Shown: piece by piece, positions 50,536-59,010 of the stretch
Position numbering within the stretch: the first letter of the stretch is position 1
Layout: each line of letters begins with the position of its first letter
Source of the DNA: Sinomonas albida
GTDB taxonomy: Bacteria; Actinomycetota; Actinomycetes; Actinomycetales; Micrococcaceae
Length of the DNA stretch: 64,000 nt
NCBI RefSeq assembly: GCF_004919045.1
Contig: NZ_SWDW01000014.1
Span: forward strand, 36,856 to 100,855
Reading direction: 5' to 3'
Program-made: the position numbers and the translations under genes
Notes under the pieces: generated by a model
Told to the model about the DNA's origin: nothing
The model's input: only the letters and a program-made list of their open reading frames with translations
The model's database searches: none

Positions 50536-52740
50536 CTAGGCGTGCCCGTCCCGGGCCAGGACCGAGGAGAGGTCATAGCTGACGGGTTCCTCGAGCTGGT
50601 CATAGGTGCAGGACTCCGGCGCGCGGTCCGGGCGCCATCGGACCCACTGGGCGGTGTGGCGGAACCGGTCGCCCTCCATGTGGTCGTACTTGACCTCGAC
50701 CACGCGCTCCACCCGCAGCGGGACGAACGAGAGGTCCTTGTCTGCATTCCAACGGGAGCGCGCCGCCGCGGTGGGGGTGCGCGGCGCCGACTGGTCGCGG
50801 TTGTCCGGCAGCACCGCGGCCGGCGGCGCCCACGCCCAGGGGTGCCCGTCGAACGTGGTCACGAGCGGCTGAAGCTCCTCGAACAGCTCCTTGCGGCGGG
50901 CCATGGGAAACGCCCCGATGACGCCCACGGAGTTGAGCCCGCCCTGGGCGTCGTACAGGCCCAAGAGGAGGGATCCGATGGCGTCGGACTCGTTCTTGTA
51001 GAGCCGGTAGCCGGCGAGGACGCAGTCGGCCGTCCGCTCGTGCTTGAGTTTGGACATGACACGCTTGTCCTCGGCGTAGAGCTCCCCGAGGGGCTTGGCC
51101 ATGACGCCGTCCAGGCCGGCGCCCTCGAACGTGCTGAACCACTCCAGCGCGAGGGCGGAGTCCTTGGTTGCCTGGGTGAGGTAGACCGGGGGCCTGGCGT
51201 CCTTGAATGCCTCCTCGAGGGCCGCGCGCCGCTCGCGGAACGGACGCTCCACATAATTGGTCTGGCCCAGCGCGAGCAGGTCGAAGGCCACGAAGCTCGC
51301 TGGCGTTGCGGCGCTCAGCTTGGCGATGCGTGAGGCCGCGGGGTGGATGCGCTGCTGGAGGGCATCGAAGTTGAGCCGGTCGCCGCTGTCCGGGTCCACG
51401 AGGACGATTTCGCCGTCGATGACGGAGTGGTCGGGGAAGTTTGCGACGATGGCCTCGACGAGCTCCGGGAAGTAGCGCGTCATGGGCAGGCCATTGCGCG
51501 ATCCGATCTCCACCCGATCGCCGGAGCGCCACACGATCGAGCGGAAGCCATCCCACTTCGGCTCGTACAGGTACTCGCCGACCGGGAGCTTCTTGACCGG
51601 CTTGGCCAACATCGGCCCGTACGGCGGAGCGATCGCGGTGCCCCACTCTGCGTCGCGCTGCGCTTTGGGCGCCGAATAGTCCTCATCGGCTCGGTCCGCC
51701 TTGCGCTTGCTTGGCGGCACGCGCGGCGGCTCGCCGGGCATCTTGGGGTAGTCCGGCGGGAAGTTGAGCTCGCCGAGCCCGCGCTCGAGGTCCGCTTCCC
51801 ACAAGGCGAGCGCCCCCGAAATGTCGCCCGGGGCAGCGTCGATGTCCGCCCACGGGCAGTCACGGGCGGCCAAGAGCTCGGGAACCGTGCGGACGGTGAA
51901 CTCGCGCGGGTCGGCGTCGGGGAGCTCGTCCCAGGTCAGCGGAGTCGAGACGGGCGCGTGGGGCAGGGGCCGGGGCGAATAGGCGCCAGCGATCGTCCGG
52001 TCGCGGTTGGCCTGGTTGAAGTCGACGAAGACCCGCTCGCCGCGCTCCTCCTTCCACCACGAGCTGGTCACAAGGTCCGGCATTCGGCGCTCCAGCTCGC
52101 GCGCGATCCCGATGACCGCATGGCGCACGTCAAGGAACTCGTGCGTGGGCCGAATGCGCGCATACACGTGGACGCCCCGGTTGCCCGACGTCTTCGCGTA
52201 GGCCGTGAGCCCGGCCTCAGCCATGACCTCGCGCAGCGCGAGCGCGGCGGTGACGGCGTCCCGGAAGTCGCGCCCGGGCTGTGGATCGAGATCGATCCGC
52301 AGCTCGTCCGGGTTGTCCAGGTTGGCCGTGCGCACAGGCCACGGGTGGAAGGTGATCGTTCCCATCTGCGCCGCCCACGCGAGCTCGGCGGCCTCGTCGA
52401 ACACCAGCTGGTCGTGGCGCCTGTGGGACGGGTACGTGCACGTCACCGCCCTGAGATAGGAAGGCGCACCCCGCGGCGGCCGCTTCGAGAAGAACTCCTC
52501 GCCGTCGATCCCCTCGGGGAAGCGCTGCAGGGTCATGGGCCGGTCGCCGTTGAGCCGCAGGAAGGGCGACGCCACCGAGATCAGGTAGCGGGCCAGATCG
52601 CGCTTGGCAAGAGGCTGACCCCCCTCCACGCCCGGCCACAGCACCTTGTCGGGGCTGGTCAGCTTGACCTCCCGCGGACCGTCGGGGCCGTCCACGTGCA
52701 GGATCTCAAAATCCGCCATGCGCCCAACGGTAGCCGCCAT
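50536..52740 (-). CDS. ligD: Polymerase-ligase fusion, LigD-type ATP-dependent DNA ligase
   Basis: A 734-residue NHEJ-type enzyme. Residues about 25-300 form the LigD polymerase/primase domain, with the metal-binding Asp pair in LRIDLDPQPGRDF and the KTSGNRGVHVYARI motif. A linker is followed by an ATP-dependent ligase domain (about 370-730): adenylation Lys in EPKWDGFRS (K-x-D-G), then IDGEIVL, VAFDLLALG, GLDGVMAKPLG, and the C-terminal OB-fold LLLGLYDAQGGLNSVGVIG. The phosphoesterase domain of many LigD proteins is absent. ATG at 52740 follows AAAGGCG. MADF at 52719 is an alternative. A Ku gene is not in the window. Confidence 0.92.
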   Translation of the reverse strand: MAATVGRMADFEILHVDGPDGPREVKLTSPDKVLWPGVEGGQPLAKRDLARYLISVASPFLRLNGDRPMTLQRFPEGIDGEEFFSKRPPRGAPSYLRAVTCTYPSHRRHDQLVFDEAAELAWAAQMGTITFHPWPVRTANLDNPDELRIDLDPQPGRDFRDAVTAALALREVMAEAGLTAYAKTSGNRGVHVYARIRPTHEFLDVRHAVIGIARELERRMPDLVTSSWWKEERGERVFVDFNQANRDRTIAGAYSPRPLPHAPVSTPLTWDELPDADPREFTVRTVPELLAARDCPWADIDAAPGDISGALALWEADLERGLGELNFPPDYPKMPGEPPRVPPSKRKADRADEDYSAPKAQRDAEWGTAIAPPYGPMLAKPVKKLPVGEYLYEPKWDGFRSIVWRSGDRVEIGSRNGLPMTRYFPELVEAIVANFPDHSVIDGEIVLVDPDSGDRLNFDALQQRIHPAASRIAKLSAATPASFVAFDLLALGQTNYVERPFRERRAALEEAFKDARPPVYLTQATKDSALALEWFSTFEGAGLDGVMAKPLGELYAEDKRVMSKLKHERTADCVLAGYRLYKNESDAIGSLLLGLYDAQGGLNSVGVIGAFPMARRKELFEELQPLVTTFDGHPWAWAPPAAVLPDNRDQSAPRTPTAAARSRWNADKDLSFVPLRVERVVEVKYDHMEGDRFRHTAQWVRWRPDRAPESCTYDQLEEPVSYDLSSVLARDGHA

Positions 52741-52859
52741 AGCGCCTTTCGGGCAGGACCGCCATTGGGCGAAGGGTAGGTCTCGCAGGGCCTTCCTCCG
52801 CCCGATCCCCAGGGCGTAGTGATGGAGGGTAGACCTTTTTCAACGATGGAGGCATCACT

Positions 52860-53852
52860 ATGCGCTACCGCACCCTCGGAAGTTCCGACCTCGAGGTCTC
52901 GGAGATCTCCCTCGGCTCCTGGCTCACATACTCGGGCGGCGTCGAGGCCGATCAGACCCGGGGCTGCACGGAGGCCGCCTTCGATGCGGGCATCAACTTC
53001 TTCGACACGGCCAACGTCTACGGACGCGGCGCCGCCGAAACCGCGTGGGGCGAGATCCTCTCGAAGCACCCCCGCGATACCTACATCCTGGCCACGAAGG
53101 TCTTCGGCCAGATGTCGGACACCGACTCGGGCCTCTCCGCCGAGCAGATTTCGAAGCAGATCGACGCGTCGCTGACCCGGCTGCAGACCGACTACGTGGA
53201 CCTCTACCAGGCTCACCGCTTCGATGCGAGCGTGCCGATCGAGGAGACGGTCGAGGCCTTCCAGAAGGTCGTGGAGCAGGGCAAGGCCCGCTACCTCGGC
53301 TTCAGCGAGTGGACGCCCGAGCAGATCCAGGCTGCGATCGACATCGCCGGACCGGACCTCTTCGTCTCCTCCCAGCCCCAGTATTCGATGCTGTGGCAGG
53401 CGCCCGAGGCCGAGGTGTTCCCGCTCTGCGAGGCGAACGGCATCTCCCAGATCGTGTGGTCCCCGCTCGCGCAGGGCGTCCTGTCCGGCAAGTACAAGCC
53501 CGGCCAGCCGATCCCGGAGGGCAGCCGCTTCGCGAGCGAGACCATGGGCGTCTCGAAGGACCGGCTCATCACCGAGCCGATCCTCGAGGCCGTCCAGCGG
53601 CTCGTGCCGATCGCCGAGGGCGCAGGCATCAGCCTCCCGACCATGGCGCTGGCCTGGGTCCTCCGGCGGAGCGAGCTCGCGTCCGCGATCACGGGCGCCT
53701 CGCGCCCCGAGCAGGTCCACGCGAACGTCGCGGCTTCGGGCGTCACGCTCACCCCGGACGTCCTCGCGGCGATCGACGAGGCCCTCGGCGACGTCGCGGT
53801 CAAGGGCCCGGAGCTCGCGCCCAACGCCCAGACGGGCGTGAAGCACCGGTAA
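52860..53852 (+). CDS. Aldo/keto reductase, Kv-beta-like
   Basis: A 330-residue NADPH-dependent reductase. The ATG at 52860 follows GGAGGC. The TIM-barrel family signature MRYRTLGSSDLEVSEISLGSWLTYSGG and AFDAGINFFDTANVYGRGAAETAWGEIL carry the catalytic Asp and Tyr. The Lys is in ILATKVFGQM and the His in YQAHRFD. IVWSPLAQGVLSGKYKPGQPIP and AITGASRPEQVHANV (NADPH site) are also present. It is divergent from ligD across 119 bases. The physiological substrate is unknown. Confidence 0.88.
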   Translation: MRYRTLGSSDLEVSEISLGSWLTYSGGVEADQTRGCTEAAFDAGINFFDTANVYGRGAAETAWGEILSKHPRDTYILATKVFGQMSDTDSGLSAEQISKQIDASLTRLQTDYVDLYQAHRFDASVPIEETVEAFQKVVEQGKARYLGFSEWTPEQIQAAIDIAGPDLFVSSQPQYSMLWQAPEAEVFPLCEANGISQIVWSPLAQGVLSGKYKPGQPIPEGSRFASETMGVSKDRLITEPILEAVQRLVPIAEGAGISLPTMALAWVLRRSELASAITGASRPEQVHANVAASGVTLTPDVLAAIDEALGDVAVKGPELAPNAQTGVKHR

Positions 53853-53885
53853 CCCGGCGCACAACCGACCCAACCCACAACAGAC

Positions 53886-53935
53886 AGAGGACGACGGCGG
53901 CGCGCGGGCGCCGTCGTCGTCCTCTGCTGTGTGCG
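53886..53935. terminator. GACGACGGCGG-family hairpin after the aldo/keto reductase gene
   Basis: AGAGGACGACGGCGGC (53886-53901) pairs with the segment ending CGTCGTCCTCT at 53935, with a three-base bulge. It lies 34 bases beyond the stop codon. Confidence 0.75.
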
Positions 53936-54015
53936 CGCGGACTCGGGCGATGTGGCGCCGGGCACAGATAGGGCTTGATGCGCGACGACGGCTGGCCCTA
54001 CCATGATTGAGCGAT

Positions 54016-54036
54016 ATTAGAACACAGAGTTCTATT
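54016..54036. promoter_or_regulatory. Palindromic operator before the 3-hydroxybenzoate hydroxylase gene
   Basis: TAGAAC-ACAGA-GTTCTA (54018-54034) with AT-rich flanks, about 55-75 bases upstream of the GTG start, followed by a further GAAC at 54041. No regulator gene lies beside it. The AKR gene ends nearby on the same strand. Confidence 0.55.
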
Positions 54037-54090
54037 ATCGAACACGATCTCCGATGGCCCCGGCCGTCCACAACGAAGTGAGGCAAGCCC

Positions 54091-55989
54091 GTGCATTTCC
54101 ACCACCACGGCTACGTGTCCGGCGACCCGCGCATTCAGCCCGCTGCTGGCGTCGGCATCGATCGGCCGGACGAGCTTCCCGAGGAAGTCGACGTGCTCAT
54201 CGTCGGGACGGGACCCGCGGGCATGATCACGGCCGCGCAGCTCTCCCAATTCCCCGACGTCACGACCCGCATCGTGGAGCGCCGCCCGGGCCGGCTCGAG
54301 ATCGGCCAGGCGGACGGCATCCAGGCGCGCAGCGTCGAGACGTTCCAGGCCTTCGGCTTCGCCGAGCGGATCATCGCCGAGGCCTACCGCATCACCGAGA
54401 TGGCGTTCTGGAAGCCGGACCACGAGGACCCCTCGCGGATTGTGCGCGCGGCCCGCGCGGTCGACGACGAAATGGGCATCAGCGAATTCCCCCACCTCAT
54501 CGTCAATCAGGCTCGCGTCCTCGACTACTTCGCCGAAGTCATGGCGAACTCGCCCACGCGCATGAGGCCGGATTACGGCTACGAGTTCCGGGGGCTCACC
54601 GTCAGCGACCGCGGCGAGTATCCCGTGACCGTGACGCTCGTTCACACGGCCGGCGAGCTCGAGGGCCAAGAGCGCACGGTGCACGCCAAGTACGTGGTCG
54701 GGGCGGACGGCGCGCGCAGCAGGGTGCGGCAGTCGATCGGCTGCACGCTCGCCGGGGACCAGGCGAACCACGCGTGGGGCGTCATGGACGTGCTCGCAGA
54801 GACGGACTTCCCGGACATCCGGGAGAAGTGCGCGATCCAGGCCGAGAGCGGCAGCATCCTCCTGATCCCCCGCGAGGGCGGGCACCTGTTCCGCATGTAC
54901 GTGGACCTCGGCGAGGTCGCCCCGGACAGCCGGGGCACCGTGCGGAACACCACGATCGATCAGATCATCGCGAAGGCGAACGAGATCATGCACCCCTACA
55001 CGGTCGAGGTGCGCCACGTCGCGTGGCACAGCGTCTACGAGGTGGGCCACCGCCTGACCGACCGCTTCGACGATGTGCTGCCCGAGCAGCTCGGCACGCG
55101 GACTCCGCGCGTCTTCATCACCGGGGACGCGTGCCACACGCACAGCGCGAAGGCCGGCCAGGGCATGAACGTCTCGATGCAGGACGGCTTCAACCTCGGC
55201 TGGAAGCTCGGCCACGTGCTCGAGGGACGTGCCCCGGAGGGCCTGCTCTCGACGTACTCCGCCGAGCGCCAGGTGGTCGCGAAGAACCTCATCGACTTCG
55301 ACAAGGAGTGGTCGACGCTCATGGCCAAGAAGCCCGAGGAGTTCGAGGATCCGTCCGAGCTCGAGGACTTCTACGTGCGCACCGCCGAGTTCCCCGCGGG
55401 ATTCATGACCCAGTACGCCCCGTCGATGCTCATCGCCGAGCCGACGCACCAGGACCTCGCGACCGGCTTCCCGATCGGCAAGCGCTTCAAGTCGGCGGGC
55501 GTGATGCGGGTGTGCGACACGAACCCGGTCGAGCTCGGGCACCAGGCCGCCGCGGACGGACGGTGGCGCATCTACGTGTTCGCCGACGCGCCCGTCGCCG
55601 GGGCGCCGTCGCGCGTGGCCGACTTCGCCGAGTGGATCACGGACGCGCCGGATTCGCCGCTCGCCGCGACCCCGGAGGGACTCGACCGCGACGCGTGGTT
55701 CGACGTCAAGGTGATCTACCAGCAGGGCCACGAGAGCATCGACATCGGAGCCGTGCCCGCGGCATTCAAGCCCCAGGTCGGACCGTTCAAGCTCACGTAC
55801 CTCGAGAAGGTCTACGGGACCGACCCGAAGGCAGACATCTTCGAGGCGCGCGGCATCGACCGTGGCGGGGCCGTCGTCGTCGTTCGTCCGGATCAATACG
55901 TCGCCAACGTGCTGCCGCTCACGGCGACGGCGGAACTCGGCGCCTTCTTCGCTCAGATCCTCGGCGCGAAGAAGCCGGAGACGGTCTAG
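54091..55989 (+). CDS. mobA: FAD monooxygenase, probable 3-hydroxybenzoate 4-monooxygenase
   Basis: A 632-residue flavoprotein aromatic hydroxylase. GTG at 54091 (MHFHHHGYVSGDPRIQPAAG) follows GAGGC. FAD motif VDVLIVGTGPAGMITAAQL, RIVERRPGRLEIGQADGIQARSVETFQAFGF, the DG motif VVGADGARSRVRQSIGC, and the GD motif RVFITGDACHTHSAKAGQGMNVSMQDGFNLGWKL are clear. The C-terminal thioredoxin-like domain is typical of the phenol hydroxylase/MobA class. The length and opening match 3-hydroxybenzoate 4-hydroxylase, whose product protocatechuate would enter the nearby pca pathway. A phenol-2-monooxygenase role is the main alternative. Confidence 0.85.
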   Translation: MHFHHHGYVSGDPRIQPAAGVGIDRPDELPEEVDVLIVGTGPAGMITAAQLSQFPDVTTRIVERRPGRLEIGQADGIQARSVETFQAFGFAERIIAEAYRITEMAFWKPDHEDPSRIVRAARAVDDEMGISEFPHLIVNQARVLDYFAEVMANSPTRMRPDYGYEFRGLTVSDRGEYPVTVTLVHTAGELEGQERTVHAKYVVGADGARSRVRQSIGCTLAGDQANHAWGVMDVLAETDFPDIREKCAIQAESGSILLIPREGGHLFRMYVDLGEVAPDSRGTVRNTTIDQIIAKANEIMHPYTVEVRHVAWHSVYEVGHRLTDRFDDVLPEQLGTRTPRVFITGDACHTHSAKAGQGMNVSMQDGFNLGWKLGHVLEGRAPEGLLSTYSAERQVVAKNLIDFDKEWSTLMAKKPEEFEDPSELEDFYVRTAEFPAGFMTQYAPSMLIAEPTHQDLATGFPIGKRFKSAGVMRVCDTNPVELGHQAAADGRWRIYVFADAPVAGAPSRVADFAEWITDAPDSPLAATPEGLDRDAWFDVKVIYQQGHESIDIGAVPAAFKPQVGPFKLTYLEKVYGTDPKADIFEARGIDRGGAVVVVRPDQYVANVLPLTATAELGAFFAQILGAKKPETV

Positions 55990-56066
55990 CGGACTGGGCG
56001 GCGCCCCACCTTGGGCGGCTACTCGATCGGAGGAATCGAGTGGGGGCTGGGCGCGAGACCGCAGCA

Positions 56067-56108
56067 AAGCGACGACACCGCAGGTCAGAACCTGCGGTCT
56101 CGTCGCTT
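56067..56108. terminator. Hairpin after the 3-hydroxybenzoate hydroxylase gene
   Basis: AAGCGACGA-C-ACCGCAGGT (56067-56085) pairs with ACCTGCGGT-C-TCGTCGCTT (56090-56108) with one mismatch and a CAGA loop. It is 78 bases after the stop, in the gap facing a minus-strand small ORF. Confidence 0.75.
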
Positions 56109-56150
56109 GAGTCCGGTTTCGCGTGAAGTGAGGCTGCGTCACCGCTGAGA

Positions 56151-56306
56151 TCATGAATCGTTGGGCTTCCGAGGTCGGTCGCCATGCACACGTCTCGACC
56201 TCACGACTGCTCGGATCACAGCCAGGACCACGACGCTCGCGATGGCGATGACGACAACCGCTGTAGACACCAGTAGCGCGACCGTCGCAGGGTTGAGAAG
56301 ACGCAC
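56151..56306 (-). CDS. Small single-pass membrane protein (51 aa)
   Basis: This ORF is below usual length cut-offs. GTG at 56306 follows GGGGGA by five bases and the stop is at 56151. The protein is MRLLNPATVALLVSTAVVV.. with a continuous hydrophobic helix at about residues 8-31 and a strongly basic, polar C-terminus (RSRRVHGDRPRKPNDS). This is the composition of a real inner-membrane peptide, and the other frames have no such pattern. The basic tail suggests the C-terminus is cytoplasmic. It has no recognised family. It stands alone in a 559-base gap between plus-strand genes. Confidence 0.5.
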   Translation of the reverse strand: MRLLNPATVALLVSTAVVVIAIASVVVLAVIRAVVRSRRVHGDRPRKPNDS

Positions 56307-56548
56307 AACATCCCCCTAGCCGATTCCGCAGGCCTGGAAGTCGCGGCGTGAAGTCGCCGCTCGCACGAAGGTCATGCTCTAGTCGAAGGTCCGACGAGCG
56401 TGACGTCGATGGGTACTCACGGAACGCCGCGAAACAAGGCTGACGAAGGCGGGTGGGCGCCCGCCGTCGTCCGCGCCTCGGGCCGGGAAAAGACAGGGCC
56501 AGCTGGCCCCGGTTGACCCCGGCCGCGAAACAGCGAAAGCCTAGGGGC
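56307..56548. repeat. Gap with a GACGACGGCGG-type hairpin before the old yellow enzyme gene
   Basis: GACGAAGGCGGG-TGGGCG-CCCGCCGTCGTC (56442-56471) is a copy of the dispersed palindrome with one mismatch. The remainder includes the 5' region of the small minus-strand gene and the plus-strand promoter, whose boxes I cannot place firmly. Confidence 0.7.
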
Positions 56549-57628
56549 ATGCTCTTCACCCCCATCGATGTCAGACGGACCAGCATCAGGAACCGCCTCT
56601 GGGTCTCCCCGATGTGCCAGTACTCCGTGGAGAAATGGGACGGCGTGCCGACGGACTGGCACCTGGTCCACCTCGGCTCGTTCGCGCGCGGCGGCGCCGG
56701 GCTCGTCATGACGGAGGCCACCGCGGTGTCCCCGGAGGGCCGCATCACGAACTGGGACACGGGGATCTGGAACGACGAGCAGCGCGACGCCTGGCGCGGC
56801 GTCGTCGACTTCATCCACTCAGAGGGGGCCACGGCCGGCATCCAGCTGGCCCACGCGGGCCGAAAGGCCTCGACCTACCGCGAGTGGAGCGGCCACGGCA
56901 CGCAGCCAATCGACGACGGCGGGTGGGAGACCGTCGCGCCGTCGGCCCTCGCCTTCGACGGCTACGCAGAACCGCGGGCGCTCACGGAGGAGGAAATCGC
57001 CGGCGTGGTCGCCGACTTCGGTGCGGCGGCCCGCCGGGCGCTCGACGCGGGATTCGACGTGCTCGAACTCCACGCCGCCCACGGCTACCTGGTCCACCAG
57101 TTCCTCTCACCGCTTTCGAACGAGCGCACCGACCGCTACGGCGGGAGCCTCGAGAACCGCGCGCGCCTCCTCCTTGAGGTGGTGCGCGAGGTGCGCTCGG
57201 CAGCGGGCGACGACGTGCCGATCTTCGTCCGTTTCTCCGCCACCGACTGGGCCGGCGAGAAGGGCTGGAACGTCGACGATACGGTCGAGGTGGCCGGCTG
57301 GGCGGCGCGCGAAGGAGCCGACTGGTTCGACGTCTCGACGGGCGGCCTCGTCCCCAAGGTGAGCATCCCGGTCGGCCCCAAGTACCAGGTGGGGTTCGCG
57401 GCCGCGGTCCGCAGGGGCACCGGCTCGCCGGTCAACGCCGTCGGCCTCATCACCACGCCGCAGGAGGCCGCCGAGATCGTCGAGCGCGGCGAGGCGGACG
57501 CCGTCATGGTCGCGCGCGAGTTCCTCCGCGACCCGCACTTCGCCCTCCGCGCCGCGCACGAACTCGGCGCAGAGCTCGACTACTGGCCGCCGCAGTACAC
57601 GCGCGCCACGTGGCGCCGGCGGGGGTAG
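56549..57628 (+). CDS. NADH:flavin oxidoreductase, YqjM-class old yellow enzyme
   Basis: A 359-residue FMN ene-reductase acting on alpha,beta-unsaturated carbonyls. ATG at 56549 (MLFTPIDVRRTSIRNRLWVSPM). A class-defining Cys lies in SPMCQYS, the catalytic His pair in LELHAAHGYLVHQFLSPLSN, and Tyr in ERTDRYGGSLENRARLLLEVV. The FMN-phosphate segment VGLITTPQEAAEIVERGEADAVMVAREFLRDPHFALRAA is present. It is preceded by a hairpin of the dispersed family and followed by another. Class III (YqjM-type) features are clear, and the physiological substrate is unknown. Confidence 0.92.
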   Translation: MLFTPIDVRRTSIRNRLWVSPMCQYSVEKWDGVPTDWHLVHLGSFARGGAGLVMTEATAVSPEGRITNWDTGIWNDEQRDAWRGVVDFIHSEGATAGIQLAHAGRKASTYREWSGHGTQPIDDGGWETVAPSALAFDGYAEPRALTEEEIAGVVADFGAAARRALDAGFDVLELHAAHGYLVHQFLSPLSNERTDRYGGSLENRARLLLEVVREVRSAAGDDVPIFVRFSATDWAGEKGWNVDDTVEVAGWAAREGADWFDVSTGGLVPKVSIPVGPKYQVGFAAAVRRGTGSPVNAVGLITTPQEAAEIVERGEADAVMVAREFLRDPHFALRAAHELGAELDYWPPQYTRATWRRRG

Positions 57629-57679
57629 CCGAGCACCTCCACGGTCGCGCGCGCTCCGGAATGGCGCCGCGCACGAAAG

Positions 57680-57713
57680 CGGACGACGGCGGGTGGGCAC
57701 CCGCCGTCGTCCG
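57680..57713. terminator. 15-bp perfect hairpin, GACGACGGCGG family
   Basis: CGGACGACGGCGGGT (57680-57694), loop GGGC, ACCCGCCGTCGTCCG (57699-57713). It lies between the convergent old yellow enzyme and aldo/keto reductase genes. Confidence 0.9.
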
Positions 57714-57753
57714 GTCGCCACCGCCAGCGGGCGGCGAAGTCGAATACCCTGGC

Positions 57754-58785
57754 TTACCGCCCGCCCTCGATCTTGCGGCTGCGCTGCTGCACTGCCTGCG
57801 GCCCGTAGGGGTAGATCTCGACCTCGGGCGCGCTCACGTCGGTGAGCCGCTGCTGCTCCTCGGGCGCCAGCCGGAGGTCGGCGGCCTTGAGGTTGTCGGC
57901 GAGCTGCGCGCGCGTGCGCGCACCGAGGATCACGGACGTTACGGCCGGCTGGTCGGCGACCCAACGCAGCGCCACCTGTGCCGAGGACACGCCGTTGGCG
58001 TCGGCGACCTCGCGCACAGCGTCGACGATGTCCCACGTGCGCGACGACGCGTTGCGCGCCTCCCACGCCTCCATGCCTCGCTTCGGATTCTCGCCGAGCC
58101 GCGTCGCGCCGGTCGGGAGGGTGTCACGCTGGTACTTGCCGCTCAGCCAGCCGCCGCCCAGAGGAGACCACGGCAGGAGTCCCATCCCGGCGTCGAGCGC
58201 TGCGGGCACGATCTCGGACTCGATGCCCCGAACCAGCAGGCTGTACTGCGGCTGAAGCGTGGCGGGCGCGGCCCAGCCGTGGGCCTTCGCCTCGTACACG
58301 GCCTTCGTGAGCTGCCAGCCGAGGAAGTTGGAGAAGCCGTAGTAGCCGATCTTGCCTGCTGTGACGGCGTCATCGAGGAAGCGGAGCGTCTCCTCGATCG
58401 GCGTGAGCGGGTCCCACGCGTGCATCTGGTACAGGTCGATGTGGTCGGTGCCGAGCCGCCGGAGGGACGCGTCGAGCGCCGTGCGGAGGTGGCGCCGGGA
58501 CGTGCCGAGGTCGTTGGGCCCCTGGCCCATGGGGAAGCGGCCCTTCGTGGCGAGCACCATCTGCTCGCGCAGGGTGGGGTTCGCGGCGAGCCACTTGCCG
58601 ACGATCTCCTCCGACGTGCCGGTGCTGTAGACGTCGGCTGTGTCGATGAAATTGCCGCCCGCGGCAGCGTAGTCGTCGAGGAGGGCGTGCGACGTCGCTT
58701 CGTCGGCTTCGGCGCCGAACGTCATCGTTCCGAGGGCGAGGGCAGAGACGACGGCGCCGCTCGTTCCGAGATTGCGGTATTCCAA
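57754..58785 (-). CDS. Aldo/keto reductase
   Basis: A 343-residue reductase. TTG at 58785 (MEYRNLGTSGAVVSALALGTM) is chosen because GGAGG lies five bases upstream and the family fold begins there. ATG at 58824 is less likely. GNFIDTADVYSTGTSEEIVGKWL holds the catalytic Asp and Tyr, ATKGRFPMGQGPNDLGTSRRHLRTAL the Lys, and DLYQMHAWDPLTPIEETLRFLDD the His. LPWSPLGGGWLSGKYQRD and SVILGARTRAQLADNLKAADL complete the NADPH site. It follows the XRE/MmyB regulator gene on the same strand after 225 bases. Confidence 0.9.
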   Translation of the reverse strand: MEYRNLGTSGAVVSALALGTMTFGAEADEATSHALLDDYAAAGGNFIDTADVYSTGTSEEIVGKWLAANPTLREQMVLATKGRFPMGQGPNDLGTSRRHLRTALDASLRRLGTDHIDLYQMHAWDPLTPIEETLRFLDDAVTAGKIGYYGFSNFLGWQLTKAVYEAKAHGWAAPATLQPQYSLLVRGIESEIVPAALDAGMGLLPWSPLGGGWLSGKYQRDTLPTGATRLGENPKRGMEAWEARNASSRTWDIVDAVREVADANGVSSAQVALRWVADQPAVTSVILGARTRAQLADNLKAADLRLAPEEQQRLTDVSAPEVEIYPYGPQAVQQRSRKIEGGR

Positions 58786-59010
58786 CAGAACCTCCGTGGA
58801 GTGGTGGCTGAGGGGTTTGCCCATCCAGCCTAGGAGGCGGGCGACCCCGCGGGAAAGGGTTTGCCGCTGTTGCCAGCCCTTTTGTCCGGGGTGCTGCGAC
58901 CGCGCCTTCCCCCCAAAGCGTCCTTGCGAAGGCGCGGCCAACGGGTGAGAGCGTACGGCGTGTTCTGCCCACTCAGTGGTGGGCAGCGCAGATGTCCGTG
59001 GCGCGGGCGA

